DNA of 64,000 nt. Origin: Fusobacterium ulcerans. GTDB lineage: Bacteria > Fusobacteriota > Fusobacteriia > Fusobacteriales > Fusobacteriaceae. A model generated the notes under the pieces. It was not told where the DNA came from and made no database searches. It saw only the letters and a list, made by a program, of their open reading frames with translations. This document shows, piece by piece, positions 12,459-21,446 of the stretch (position 1 is the stretch's first letter; every line of letters begins with the position of its first letter). A program made the translations under genes and the position numbers. The DNA is taken from the NCBI RefSeq assembly GCF_003019675.1, contig NZ_CP028105.1, positions 62,001-126,000 of the forward strand, read 5' to 3'.

Positions 12459-13295
12459 TTATTTTAAAAACTCCCCATGACATATAGTTTCAGCTTTTCC
12501 AGACATAGTTATTTCATAATCTTCTCCTATCTCTATGAAAAGTTCTCCTCCTTCTGCCAGAAGTTTTATTTTATCTTTTTTTATTTTCCCCAATTTATGT
12601 GCAAGAGCTGCTGTAGCACAGCATCCTGTTCCACATCCAAGTGTTCTTCCAGCTCCTCGCTCCCATGTTTTTATCATTATTGTATCATCTGCTGTCACTT
12701 TAGCAAAATTTACATTTGTTTTTTCAGGAAAAATATCTGCTTTTTCCATAAGGCTTCCTGTTTCATTCACATCATACTCATCAAAATCTTCTACAAAGAT
12801 AGTTGTATGAGGAACTCCCATAAGAACACTTGAAAATATTACTTTCTTATTTCCTATCATTATTTCTTCTTCTAAAATATTTTCTTTTTCAATAGTACAT
12901 GGAACATTTTTCCCTTTAAAGTCAACTTTTTCCATATCTACTTTAAGGTATTCTATCGCTCCTAATGCTCCTATGTCAAGTTTTATATATTTTATACCTG
13001 CGTCTGTTTCCACTGAAAACTCATTCTTTTTTACAATTTCATTATCATATACAAATTTAGCAAAGCATCTTATTCCGTTGCCGCACATTTCTCCTCTAGA
13101 GCCATCTGAATTATAGTAATTCATTTTTATATCTGCTTTTAAACTTTCTTCACAGAACATAAGCCCATCAGCACCTATTCCAAAATGTCTGTCACAAACT
13201 TTCTTAGCTGTTTCATTCCAGTTTGAAGATTTTTCTATCATTCCATTCATAAGAATAAAGTCGTTTCCTGCTGCCTGCATTTTAGAAAATTTCAT
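12459..13295 (-). CDS. dapF: Diaminopimelate epimerase
   Basis: A 278-residue cofactor-free epimerase that interconverts LL- and meso-diaminopimelate (EC 5.1.1.7). Both catalytic cysteines are visible: Cys71 in EMCGNGIRC and Cys221 in RTLGCGTGCC. The N-terminal AAGNDFI motif and length fit the family. SD GGAGGAG precedes the start. Unlike a simple biosynthetic set, it is grouped with a desulfhydrase-like PLP enzyme and a carrier, while lysA lies 3 kb away in a separate lysine-controlled operon. DAP is needed for lysine and, in DAP-type fusobacteria, for peptidoglycan. Confidence 0.93.
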   Translation of the reverse strand: MKFSKMQAAGNDFILMNGMIEKSSNWNETAKKVCDRHFGIGADGLMFCEESLKADIKMNYYNSDGSRGEMCGNGIRCFAKFVYDNEIVKKNEFSVETDAGIKYIKLDIGALGAIEYLKVDMEKVDFKGKNVPCTIEKENILEEEIMIGNKKVIFSSVLMGVPHTTIFVEDFDEYDVNETGSLMEKADIFPEKTNVNFAKVTADDTIMIKTWERGAGRTLGCGTGCCATAALAHKLGKIKKDKIKLLAEGGELFIEIGEDYEITMSGKAETICHGEFLK

Positions 13296-13334
13296 TCTCT
13301 CCTCCTCCCTGCTTCCACAGTTTTATAAATACAA

Positions 13335-13405
13335 AAATTGGTAATATAATTTATGATCTTTATTCTGTTATCCCTCAAAGTTGTCTCATCTTATATTACC
13401 AATTT
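13335..13405 (-). terminator. Long-loop inverted repeat between yfcC-like gene and dapF
   Basis: A perfect 15-bp inverted repeat (AAATTGGTAATATAA and its complement) with a 41-nt loop. On the minus strand the right-hand arm is followed by TTTTTG. It lies 22 bp past the carrier stop and 40 bp before the dapF start, so it may be a terminator or an attenuator in the dapF leader. Confidence 0.55.
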
Positions 13406-13426
13406 AAATTTATTTATTTTTTATTT

Positions 13427-14857
13427 TTAATATCCTATTATATGAGCTATTATTACTGCGATAGCACCAATTGATAACCAGATTCCCATTAAAGGCCCCA
13501 TCCATTTTACCCATTTTTCATATGGTATTTTAGCTATAGCTAAGTAACTCATTAATCCACTTGCTGTTGGATTTATATAGTTTGTAAATCCATCTCCATA
13601 TTGAAATGCCAGTACTGTTGTTTGTCTTGAAATTCCTAATAAATCTCCTAAAGGAGCCATTATAGGCATTGTTGTTGCTGCTTGTCCAGAACCAGATGGA
13701 ATAAATACATTTGTAAATATTTGAGTTATATACATCAATACTACTGATATATATCCTGGAAGGTGAGAAATAGCTTGTGATAATGAGTGCAATATCGAAT
13801 CTATTACCTGACCTTGCTGAAGAACTACTAAAACTGCATTTGCTATTCCAATTGATAAAGCCCCAAACAAAACACCTTTAGCTCCCTCTATGAAATTTTC
13901 AGCAGCCTTACTTGGTCCTATACCACATACAAAACTTGAAGACAGTCCCATCAATAAGAATACACTTATCAATTCATCTGTTCCCCATTCATATTTCAAT
14001 ACTCCATAAATAATAGTTCCAAATCCTAGAAAAAATATTCCTAAAACTATTCTTTGAGCTTTTGTAAGTTGTGGAAGAGCGTCAAAGTCAATACTGAAAT
14101 TATCACTTTTTTCTAAGTCTCTTACTACACTTTTCTCTGGATTAGCTTTTACTTTATGAGCATATCTTATAATATATGCACAAGTCACAACATATAAGAT
14201 TACATATACTACAACTCTATATCCCATTCCTGAATATATAGGAAGCTGTGATACCTGCTGTGCTACTCCTACAGTAAAAGGATTTACAAATCCTCCAACA
14301 AATCCAACTCCTGCTCCAAGAGCTACTATTGACATTCCAACCATAGCATCAAAACCTAATGCTCTTGCCATTACTATTCCCAAAGGAACAAAAGCAATAG
14401 CTTCTGTATTCATACCTATTGTAACTCCTCCAATAGAAAATACAAATACTACTATTGGTATAAGAAGCATACTTTTATTTTTTAGAAGAAGAGCTATTCT
14501 TGCTATTCCACCTTCTATAGCACCTGTTTTCTGCATCATATTAAATGAACCACACACTAAGAAAGTAAAAAATACTATTCCTGCTGAGTTTTTCAACCCT
14601 TTAACAAACGCTGTAAAAAGATTAGGCTGAGTCATTGAAAAAAACATTACTGGAGTGTTTTCTACATATTTAAAAGTTGTTGGGTCTATAATGTTTCTTC
14701 CTGATGTTGGATCTAAAACTCTTTGGTACACCCCTGCTGGCACTAGATAAGTAGCTATAAAAGCTAGCAATACTATGCATGAAATTATTACATATGTATG
14801 TGGTATTTTCATTCCTTCAAAATATTTTCTTCTTTTTATCCCTGTCATTTCTGGCAT
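13427..14857 (-). CDS. YfcC family carrier (C4-dicarboxylate/arginine-ornithine type)
   Basis: A 476-residue integral membrane protein with about twelve helices, of the YfcC/DcuC-related family (basic amino acid or dicarboxylate transporters). Typical segments are IPHTYVIISCIVLLAFIATY at residue 19, PAGVYQR near 42, GVTIGMNTEAIAFVPLGIV near 145 and NVFIPSGSGQAATTMPIMAP near 385. The start has GGGAGGAAAT upstream. It is 19 bp downstream of an M20D deacylase, so it may take up the peptide or acyl-amino acid that enzyme acts on, or export a product. Substrate not determinable. Confidence 0.83.
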   Translation of the reverse strand: MPEMTGIKRRKYFEGMKIPHTYVIISCIVLLAFIATYLVPAGVYQRVLDPTSGRNIIDPTTFKYVENTPVMFFSMTQPNLFTAFVKGLKNSAGIVFFTFLVCGSFNMMQKTGAIEGGIARIALLLKNKSMLLIPIVVFVFSIGGVTIGMNTEAIAFVPLGIVMARALGFDAMVGMSIVALGAGVGFVGGFVNPFTVGVAQQVSQLPIYSGMGYRVVVYVILYVVTCAYIIRYAHKVKANPEKSVVRDLEKSDNFSIDFDALPQLTKAQRIVLGIFFLGFGTIIYGVLKYEWGTDELISVFLLMGLSSSFVCGIGPSKAAENFIEGAKGVLFGALSIGIANAVLVVLQQGQVIDSILHSLSQAISHLPGYISVVLMYITQIFTNVFIPSGSGQAATTMPIMAPLGDLLGISRQTTVLAFQYGDGFTNYINPTASGLMSYLAIAKIPYEKWVKWMGPLMGIWLSIGAIAVIIAHIIGY

Positions 14858-14876
14858 TTATTTCCTCCCAAGAATT

Positions 14877-16058
14877 TTATTTTTTATTGAAAGCTGAATA
14901 AATATTTAACAACTGCATTTCTACCCCTACAAGAAGTGCATCTTCATCAATATCAAATAGTCCATTATGTGCAGGAGCATCTATACCTTTTTCTTTATTT
15001 TTTACACCTAGAGTAAAAAATGCTCCTGGAGTATTTTCTATAAAATATGCAAAATCCTCTACTCCCATATTTGCAGTTTTCTTTTCAAAAATATTATCTT
15101 CTCCTAAAAGTTCCACAGCATTTTCTTTTACTATATCTACTTCTTTATCATGATTTATAAGAGCAGTATATCCTTCTTCTCTTATAAACTCCCCACTTCC
15201 TCCAAAAGCTTTTGGTACATTAGTAACTATTTCTTCTATCTTTTCTAACATAGTTTTTCTAACTTCTGGATTTAATGTTCTTAAAGTTCCTACTAATTGA
15301 ACCTTATCTGCTATTATATTTCCTTGTGTTCCTCCATGAATTGTTCCAATAGTAACAACTCCGCTTTCTCTGGCATCTATATTTCTGCTTACTATAGATT
15401 GAAGTGCCACCATTACATGAGAAGCAGCCAATATTGCATCTACTCCTCCACTTGGATAAGCTCCATGACAAGATTTTCCATATATATTTATTTTAAGAGT
15501 ATCTGATGAAGCATTCATTGCTCCATACTTTATTCCAATGTGTCCTGTTGGAAGATATTCATCTACATGAAGTCCAAACACACAGTTAACATTCTCAAGA
15601 GCCCCTTCCTGTATCATTGGTTTCGCTCCTCCTACTGTTTCTTCAGCAGGTTGGAACAGGAATCTTATATTACATGGTGGAACTATTTTATTATCAGAAA
15701 AATATTTTGCAACTCCTAATGCAATAGTCGTGTGAGCATCATGCCCGCAAGCATGACATTTTCCTTCATTAATTGAAGCATAAGAAGTATTTTTTTTATC
15801 TATTATAGGCAATGCATCAATATCAGCTCTCAAAGCTATTGTATAACCTTGATCTTCTCCTTTTATTTCAGCTATTACCCCAGTTTTAAATACTTTATCT
15901 TTATATGATATTCCCATTTCCTGTAAATATTCACATATTTTTTCCATTGTTCTGAACTCTTCCTGCCCTAATTCAGGGTGCTTATGAAGATCTCTTCTAA
16001 CATTTATAAGCCATTCTTTTTCTTTTTCAACTTTTTCTTTGATTGCATTGATATTCAT
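14877..16058 (-). CDS. M20D amidohydrolase (N-acyl-amino acid deacylase)
   Basis: A 393-residue M20D amidohydrolase. The metal site HACGHDAHTTIALG is near residue 100, the catalytic glutamate pair FQPAEE near 135 and GLHVDEY near 163; the dimerisation lid domain occupies about residues 180-290. Family members remove acyl groups from amino acids (hippurate, N-acetyl-cysteine, N-acetyl-DAP). SD GGAGG supports the start. It leads a unit with the YfcC carrier. The neighbouring dapF and lysA make N-acetyl-diaminopimelate an attractive substrate, but this is inference. Confidence 0.85.
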   Translation of the reverse strand: MNINAIKEKVEKEKEWLINVRRDLHKHPELGQEEFRTMEKICEYLQEMGISYKDKVFKTGVIAEIKGEDQGYTIALRADIDALPIIDKKNTSYASINEGKCHACGHDAHTTIALGVAKYFSDNKIVPPCNIRFLFQPAEETVGGAKPMIQEGALENVNCVFGLHVDEYLPTGHIGIKYGAMNASSDTLKINIYGKSCHGAYPSGGVDAILAASHVMVALQSIVSRNIDARESGVVTIGTIHGGTQGNIIADKVQLVGTLRTLNPEVRKTMLEKIEEIVTNVPKAFGGSGEFIREEGYTALINHDKEVDIVKENAVELLGEDNIFEKKTANMGVEDFAYFIENTPGAFFTLGVKNKEKGIDAPAHNGLFDIDEDALLVGVEMQLLNIYSAFNKK

Positions 16059-16249
16059 TATTCCTCCAGATTTCAGGAAATTTTTTATTCCTTAATGATT
16101 TTACCAATTTATTCACTTTTGTTCTATCAATCAAAATAAATAATTTTTTGTTCACTATTTTATATTTTATCTTTTTATTTTCATAAATTATCTTTCTAAA
16201 TAATTCATATTTTTCGAATATGATATTTTATAAAAAAAATAAATTCTTT

Positions 16250-17554
16250 TTATAAATCTATCAACATATCATTTCTAATAAGATCTTCAAAGCTTTCTCT
16301 CTTTATTGATAAAGTACTTTTTCCATCTTTTACAAATACCACTGCTGGTTTTGGAGCTTTATTATAATTATTAGACATTGAATGTCCATAGGCACCTGTA
16401 GTAGCTACTAGTACTAAATCACCAGTTTCAGCCTTTGCAAGTTTACCATCTTTTATTATTAAATCTCCTGATTCACAGCATTTTCCAGCTACTGTTACAA
16501 TCTCTTCTGCTGGAGCATCTACTTTATTTGCTACAATAGATTCATATTCTGCCTGATATAATGCTGGTCTTATATTATCAGTCATTCCTCCATCTATAAA
16601 TATATATTTTACTCCACCATATGTAGTCTTTGTTCCTCCAACTGTATATAGAGTACTTCCAGCATTGGCTACTATACTTCTTCCAGGTTCGATAGTTACT
16701 TTTTTAATTTCTAATTTTTCAGCTTCTATGCTTTTTTCTAAATGTTCTATCATAGATCTCATAAATTGCTCTATATCTATTGCAGTATCTTTTTCTGTAT
16801 AGTAAACTCCAAATCCACCTCCAAGGTTGATTTCTGGAATATATATACCTAAGGCTTCAGATATTTTTTTAGTTTCTTTTACCATTGATTCAATACCTTC
16901 ATGAAATGCTTTTGTATCAAATATTTGAGAACCTATATGGCAATGAAAACCTAAAAATTCCATATTTTCATCTTTCACTATTTTTTCTACTATTTCAGTT
17001 ATTCTTTCATCAAATATTGATTCTCCAAATTTTGATGAATGTTTAGAAGTTTTTATATATTCATGTGTATGAGCATCTATTCCAATATTTATTCTCATCA
17101 TCACTTTAACTTGTTTATCTTTTTCTTTACAGATTTTTGATAATCTTCCTATCTCTTCTTCATTATCTATTATGATACTTCCTATTTCGTAATCCAGGCA
17201 CATTTCCAGTTCTTCATTAGTTTTATTATTTCCATGCATATGTACTTTTTTCATTGGAAGCCCACTTGCTTTTATAGCATATAGTTCTCCTCCAGATACA
17301 GCATCTATATCTATATCATATTTTCCAACCAGCTGACATATAGCTTTTGACAAAAATGCTTTGGAAGCATAAACTATTGATGTATCAAATTTAGTGCTTT
17401 TAAAATTATTTTTATATTTTGTTATATTCTCTTCTATAAGAGCTTGATCCATAATATATAGAGGCGTTCCATATTTTGCTGCTAATTCAGTAACTTTTAC
17501 TCCCCCTATCGCCAGTATCCCATTTTCTGCTTTCATAGTACCAAACAATTTCAT
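16250..17554 (-). CDS. lysA: Diaminopimelate decarboxylase
   Basis: A 434-residue fold-type III PLP decarboxylase that makes L-lysine from meso-DAP (EC 4.1.1.20). Seen: the PLP lysine in VYASKAFLSKA (about residue 66), GFHCHIGSQ (about 200), GGGFGVYY (about 245), EPGRSIVANAG (about 290) and the active-site CCESGD (about 355). AGGAGGG precedes the ATG. It is the last gene of the operon headed by the lysine riboswitch at 21276-21438, 46 bp after the ThrE pair, which fits end-product control. Confidence 0.95.
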   Translation of the reverse strand: MKLFGTMKAENGILAIGGVKVTELAAKYGTPLYIMDQALIEENITKYKNNFKSTKFDTSIVYASKAFLSKAICQLVGKYDIDIDAVSGGELYAIKASGLPMKKVHMHGNNKTNEELEMCLDYEIGSIIIDNEEEIGRLSKICKEKDKQVKVMMRINIGIDAHTHEYIKTSKHSSKFGESIFDERITEIVEKIVKDENMEFLGFHCHIGSQIFDTKAFHEGIESMVKETKKISEALGIYIPEINLGGGFGVYYTEKDTAIDIEQFMRSMIEHLEKSIEAEKLEIKKVTIEPGRSIVANAGSTLYTVGGTKTTYGGVKYIFIDGGMTDNIRPALYQAEYESIVANKVDAPAEEIVTVAGKCCESGDLIIKDGKLAKAETGDLVLVATTGAYGHSMSNNYNKAPKPAVVFVKDGKSTLSIKRESFEDLIRNDMLIDL

Positions 17555-17600
17555 TTTTCCCTCCTGAATTTAAGTTTTTCCTAGTTGTATCATAAATTAT

Positions 17601-18035
17601 TTATTGCGTTCTTTTCTTTTTTGAAAAGTATATCTGACATATTGTTGAACCTAAAAGTATGCCTACAGCTATTGCCCCTGCTACTATAAAGGTTTGTATT
17701 CCTTTTTGCACTGTCATCTGCATATCATTTTTTATAAGTCCATACATGGTATAATAAACACCACTTCCTGGAACTAAGGGTATAAAACCACCTATAAGAA
17801 ATGTTATTGCAGGAGATTTTAATTTTCTAGCCATTACTTCTGAATATATTGTCATTGATAAAGAAGCTGCTAAAAATGCTATTGCTTCTGATAGATTTGC
17901 TTTTAATGAGATTAAATAGAAAAACCATCCTATTCCTCCGCTTATTCCTGCAAAGAACAGTTTTCTTCTATTCAATCCAAAAAGTATCCCAAATCCCAAA
18001 GTTGCGGTTATTGCGGCAGCTATTTGAATAATCAT
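17601..18035 (-). CDS. Threonine/serine exporter family protein, short subunit (ThrE_2)
   Basis: A 144-residue membrane protein of the ThrE_2 (DUF3815) type with about five helices, including FLIGGFIPLVPGSGVYYTMY near residue 80 and GIQTFIVAGAIAVGILLGS near 113. It pairs with the larger ThrE domain protein just upstream; together they correspond to the two halves of a full-length Thr/Ser exporter. I prefer the ATG at 18035, which has GGGGGGAAGG before it; an ATG at 18047, three bases after the upstream stop, is the alternative. Under the lysine riboswitch, so basic amino acid efflux is possible. Confidence 0.8.
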   Translation of the reverse strand: MIIQIAAAITATLGFGILFGLNRRKLFFAGISGGIGWFFYLISLKANLSEAIAFLAASLSMTIYSEVMARKLKSPAITFLIGGFIPLVPGSGVYYTMYGLIKNDMQMTVQKGIQTFIVAGAIAVGILLGSTICQIYFSKKKRTQ

Positions 18036-18050
18036 CCTTCCCCCCATAAA

Positions 18051-18824
18051 TCATAGAAAAATAGAAAGTATCATCCCTGACCCTGAAGCTAGTGCTATTC
18101 CTGTAGTTACAGCTTCCACTCCTCTTGATATCCCTGAAACAAAATCTCCAGCTATAATATCTCTTATTGAATTTGTAAAAGATATTCCAGGAACAAGAAG
18201 CATCAAGGCAGATATTATAGAAATAGATATATCCTCTATAAAGTTAAACTTAAAAAATGTCAATGAAATTATTGCTGCAATTACTCCTCCAATAAAATTA
18301 ACAAAGAAGTTATTTAATTTCAAATCTTTTATAAGTTCATCTGTACATGCAAGAACAAAGGTAGAGATAAGAGCCACAATACTATCTCTTATCCCTCCTC
18401 TGAAAAGTATGGCAAATGCACTTCCAACAAGAACATTCCCCAATACTTTCTTCTTAAAGTCCATTTTATTTTCAGCTTCTATTTCCATTATTTTTTCTTT
18501 TACTTCTGATATCTTATATTCATCAAGATTTCTTGCTATATGATTCAATCTATCTACTTTATCCAAATTTAAAGTTCTCGAATCTATTCTGTCTACCTTT
18601 GAATATCTCTTTCCATCAAAAGAATCTATTGAAGTGATTATAGTATTTAAAGTAGCAAAGCTATTAGCTTTTATTCCATAGTGCTCACAAGTTCTTCTTA
18701 TAGTTTCTTCTGTTCTATAAGTTTCTCCTCCATTTTGCAGTATCAATCTCCCCATATAACATGCTACAAAAAGAACACTATTTTCTTCTATCTTTTCTTT
18801 TAAAATACTATTTTTTTTATTCAT
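18051..18824 (-). CDS. Threonine/serine exporter family protein, large subunit (ThrE)
   Basis: A 257-residue protein of the ThrE (DUF1212) type. The N-terminal cytoplasmic part carries the family sequence MGRLILQNGGETYRTEETI near residue 24 and a VDRIDSRTLNLDKVDRLN segment near 78; about five helices follow, with LMLLVPGISFTNSIRDIIAG near residue 210. It starts three bases after the carboxypeptidase stop codon, so translation is probably coupled. A second copy of this pair lies at 54485-55709. Confidence 0.83.
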   Translation of the reverse strand: MNKKNSILKEKIEENSVLFVACYMGRLILQNGGETYRTEETIRRTCEHYGIKANSFATLNTIITSIDSFDGKRYSKVDRIDSRTLNLDKVDRLNHIARNLDEYKISEVKEKIMEIEAENKMDFKKKVLGNVLVGSAFAILFRGGIRDSIVALISTFVLACTDELIKDLKLNNFFVNFIGGVIAAIISLTFFKFNFIEDISISIISALMLLVPGISFTNSIRDIIAGDFVSGISRGVEAVTTGIALASGSGMILSIFL

Positions 18825-18827
18825 AGA

Positions 18828-19748
18828 TTATCTTACAACCTTTTCTAAGATTTTTATCTCTTTAACTGCTGTGTCTATTCTTACCTTTGCTCCCATAGGC
18901 AATGTAATCATAGGTTCACTGTGGCCAGATTCAAAATCATATACTACTGGCATTTTTAAATCTGAAAGATAATCTTTAAATACATCCATTAAAGACATAT
19001 CATTCTCAGAATCTGCTGGACAGTTTCTGAAATCTCCCAGAATAATTCCACTTATTTTTTCAAAAACCTTAAATTTTTTCAACTGGTTCAGCATTCTATC
19101 AATTTTATATGTTTTTTCACCAATCTCTTCTAAGAAAAGAATTTTTCCATTATAATCTACATCATATTCAGTTCCAAGACTGGCTATCATTGTAGCTAGG
19201 TTTCCTCCTACTATTTCTCCTTCTGCTCTTCCTTCAGAAAGCACTCCTAATTCCTTAGTGAAATTTTTTAATACTATTTCATCGTTATCATTCATAAGTA
19301 CTTCTTCAAAGCTTCTGTAAGTATCTTGATTATATTCTCCTGAGAAATTACTTACAGCCATAGGTCCATGGAATGTTACAAGCCCTGTCTTTTGGAAGAT
19401 CGCCATATGCAGAGTAGTTATATCGCTATATCCAATAAAAACTTTAGGATTTTTTTCAATAACTGAATAATCTACCATTTCAACAAGTCTGTTGCATCCA
19501 TATCCTCCTCTCATACAGATTATTCCATCTATATTAGAATCAGCAAAAAAATCATTTATATCTTTTACTCTCACTTCTTCAGGTCCAGCATATGAATACC
19601 ATCTGCTTTTTGTACTCTCTCCAAGTACAACTTTAAATCCCATTTTTTCAAGATTATTTTTAGCACTTTCTACATTTTCCATAGAAGTAAAACTCGCTGG
19701 TGCTATGATACCTAAAGTATCTCCTTTTTTAAGTTTTTTACCTAACAC
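18828..19748 (-). CDS. ldcA: LD-carboxypeptidase (peptidase S66)
   Basis: A 306-residue serine carboxypeptidase of the S66 family (LdcA/MccF). The nucleophile Ser108 is in FIGYSDIT; GGYGCNR, FHGP, the glutamate in FLEEIGEKTYKIDRML and the histidine in FESGHSEPM complete the site. LdcA removes D-Ala from the L,D bond of the murein tetrapeptide during cell wall recycling; MccF-like members cleave other amides. The start is GTG with GAGGTGG four bases upstream. It is in the lysine-controlled operon, upstream of the exporter pair and lysA. Confidence 0.88.
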   Translation of the reverse strand: MLGKKLKKGDTLGIIAPASFTSMENVESAKNNLEKMGFKVVLGESTKSRWYSYAGPEEVRVKDINDFFADSNIDGIICMRGGYGCNRLVEMVDYSVIEKNPKVFIGYSDITTLHMAIFQKTGLVTFHGPMAVSNFSGEYNQDTYRSFEEVLMNDNDEIVLKNFTKELGVLSEGRAEGEIVGGNLATMIASLGTEYDVDYNGKILFLEEIGEKTYKIDRMLNQLKKFKVFEKISGIILGDFRNCPADSENDMSLMDVFKDYLSDLKMPVVYDFESGHSEPMITLPMGAKVRIDTAVKEIKILEKVVR

Positions 19749-19765
19749 ATTACCACCTCAAAATT

Positions 19766-20305
19766 TTATCTGAACATTATATTACAAATCCATACTGCTG
19801 TTAATAATCCAGCCACATCTGCTAAAAGCCCAGCTGCTACTGCATGTCTTGTTTTTCTTATACTCACTGCTCCAAAATATACTGCAAGTACATAGAATGT
19901 TGTTTCTGTTGATCCCATCATTGTTGAAGCTATTCTTCCTATTAGTGAATCTGGTCCATATGTCAACAGTAAATCATTCATTATTCCTGTTGCTCCTCCC
20001 CCAGATAGTGGTCTCATTATTGCCATTGGCAGTACTTCTCCCGGCATTCCTATCATTGAGAATATTGGATCCAATACTTTCATCATTATATCTATACATC
20101 CTGAGCTTCTGAATATTCCTATTGCTACAAGCATTGCCACTAGAAATGGAATTATTCTTATTGCTGTTGTAAATCCTTCCTTCGCTCCTTCACAGAAAAC
20201 CTCATATACTTTTACCTTCTTCACAAAGAATGCATATCCTACTATTATAAATATTATCATTGGTATTGCAAAAAGTGATATTTGATTCATTATCATTACA
20301 AACAT
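19766..20305 (-). CDS. spmB: SpmB-like nucleoside-recognition domain membrane protein
   Basis: A 179-residue membrane protein matching SpmB: GAKEGFTTAIRIIPFLVAML near residue 40, RPLSGGGATGIMNDLL near 98, and MGSTETTFYVLAVYFGAV near 128. SpmA/SpmB were named for spore core dehydration in Bacillus, but non-sporing bacteria keep them; their gate-like domain is shared with transporters. This cell type does not sporulate, so the spore name is only homology. It follows spmA by 30 bp in the lysine-controlled operon, suggesting a transport role linked to lysine. Confidence 0.87.
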   Translation of the reverse strand: MFVMIMNQISLFAIPMIIFIIVGYAFFVKKVKVYEVFCEGAKEGFTTAIRIIPFLVAMLVAIGIFRSSGCIDIMMKVLDPIFSMIGMPGEVLPMAIMRPLSGGGATGIMNDLLLTYGPDSLIGRIASTMMGSTETTFYVLAVYFGAVSIRKTRHAVAAGLLADVAGLLTAVWICNIMFR

Positions 20306-20335
20306 TTTCTATTCCTCCCTCATCTGTTTTATTTC

Positions 20336-20932
20336 TTAGATTTCTTCTCTTTTAAATGATGGTAACTTTTGCAGAACTTTACAAGCTATTATTCCTACAG
20401 CTGTTGATACTAGTGTTGCCACTATTGTAGGTGCTATAACTTCTGCTGCATTTGCTGAACCTGCTGCCGTTCTGTATGCTATTACACTTGAAGAAATAAG
20501 AGTTACAGATGAAGTATTTATTGCCAAAAACATTACCATTGCATTTGATGCCTCATCTTTATTAGTATTCAAATCCTGTAGTTCCTGCATAGCTTTTATT
20601 CCTAATGGTGTTGCTGCATTTCCTAATCCGAAGAAGTTGGCTGCCATATTCGCTACCATACTTCCCATAGCTGGGTGATCTGCTGGTACCTCTGGGAACA
20701 ATCTTATCATAAGAGGCTTCATCGCTCTTCCCATTGCTCTTACCATTCCTGCTTCTTCAGCTATTTTCATAAGACCTAGCCATAATGCCATTACCCCTAC
20801 CAGCCCTATTGATATCTCTACTGCTGTTCCTGCTGAAGATATCGCCGAATCAGTAACTGCCTGAATCTTTCCAGTAAACATAGAAACTATTACTCCAATA
20901 ACAATAAGTCCACACCAAATTCCATTAATCAT
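20336..20932 (-). CDS. spmA: SpmA-like nucleoside-recognition domain membrane protein
   Basis: A 198-residue membrane protein matching SpmA: GVMALWLGLMKIAEEAGM near residue 45, RLFPEVPADHPAMGSM near 75 and MAANFFGLGNAATPLGIKAM near 92, with four to five helices. It is the first gene of the operon spmA-spmB-ldcA-ThrE pair-lysA. GGGAGG lies ten bases before the ATG. A 343-bp leader with a lysine riboswitch and terminator precedes it. Function in non-sporing bacteria is not established. Confidence 0.87.
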   Translation of the reverse strand: MINGIWCGLIVIGVIVSMFTGKIQAVTDSAISSAGTAVEISIGLVGVMALWLGLMKIAEEAGMVRAMGRAMKPLMIRLFPEVPADHPAMGSMVANMAANFFGLGNAATPLGIKAMQELQDLNTNKDEASNAMVMFLAINTSSVTLISSSVIAYRTAAGSANAAEVIAPTIVATLVSTAVGIIACKVLQKLPSFKREEI

Positions 20933-21177
20933 AATCTTTCTTCCTCCCGTTTTAAAATATTTTTGTATTTTTAATAAAATATTTTATACTTCTTTATATA
21001 CTCCATATTAAAATAAAAAACAAATATTTGTTTTCTATATCTTCAATATCATTCTTATATATACTCCAAAATAAATTTATAGCATATATACAAATAAGAT
21101 ATTGTTATTCATGTGAAAAATCTATATAAACAAAATAAAATATATTCATTTATTTAACTTATGATTCTTTTTTTTAA
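20933..21177 (-). other. Leader between lysine-riboswitch terminator and spmA
   Basis: A 245-bp AT-rich stretch with no gene. It holds an 18-bp perfect palindrome (AAAACAAATATTTGTTTT, 21017-21034) and two near-identical GGAGTATATA copies on the minus strand (near 20992 and 21058). These could be an operator or RNA processing sites between the riboswitch terminator and the first gene. I see no clear second promoter. Confidence 0.35.
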
Positions 21178-21210
21178 ATAAAAAAAATCACAGTTATGCC
21201 AAACTGTGAT
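21178..21210 (-). terminator. Riboswitch-linked terminator
   Basis: On the minus strand ATCACAGTT and AACTGTGAT form a 9-bp stem with a six-base loop and an eight-T run. It lies 66 nt after the riboswitch, in the expression-platform position, before spmA. Confidence 0.85.
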
Positions 21211-21275
21211 AAATGCAATCATAAAAATAATATTATTCATAAATAAAATAATACCATCAAAATTATCTTTCCCAC

Positions 21276-21438
21276 AGATAGCACTCCATTGGTAATCAAT
21301 GACAGTAATATAGATATTCTCTATACTCCCAACAAAAGAGCTCGGCTTCTCTCTCGTTTCGGCAAAATTCCCTTTCTAACTATCTCAAATCGTCTGCCAG
21401 ACTAAATAGTTATACTTTTGTTTTCTGCACCTCTATCT
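21276..21438 (-). ncRNA. Lysine riboswitch (L box)
   Basis: Read on the minus strand, this 163-nt RNA has the L-box layout. AGATAG at the 5' end pairs with CTATCT at the 3' end (P1). It is followed by AGAGGTGC, the AAAGTA loop-E segment, the AACTAT/ATAGTT P2 stem, the conserved TTTTGCCGAAA, then TTGGG, a long P4 hairpin and ACTGTCATTG...CAATGGAG (P5). A terminator follows downstream. Lysine binding is expected to stop transcription of the spmA-spmB-ldcA-ThrE-lysA operon. Confidence 0.93.
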
Positions 21439-21446
21439 AAATCAAT

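Noticed and set aside
19766-20932. Evidence for sporulation from spmA and spmB
   Set aside because: These genes are common in non-sporing bacteria and there is no other sporulation gene; lysine control suggests another role.
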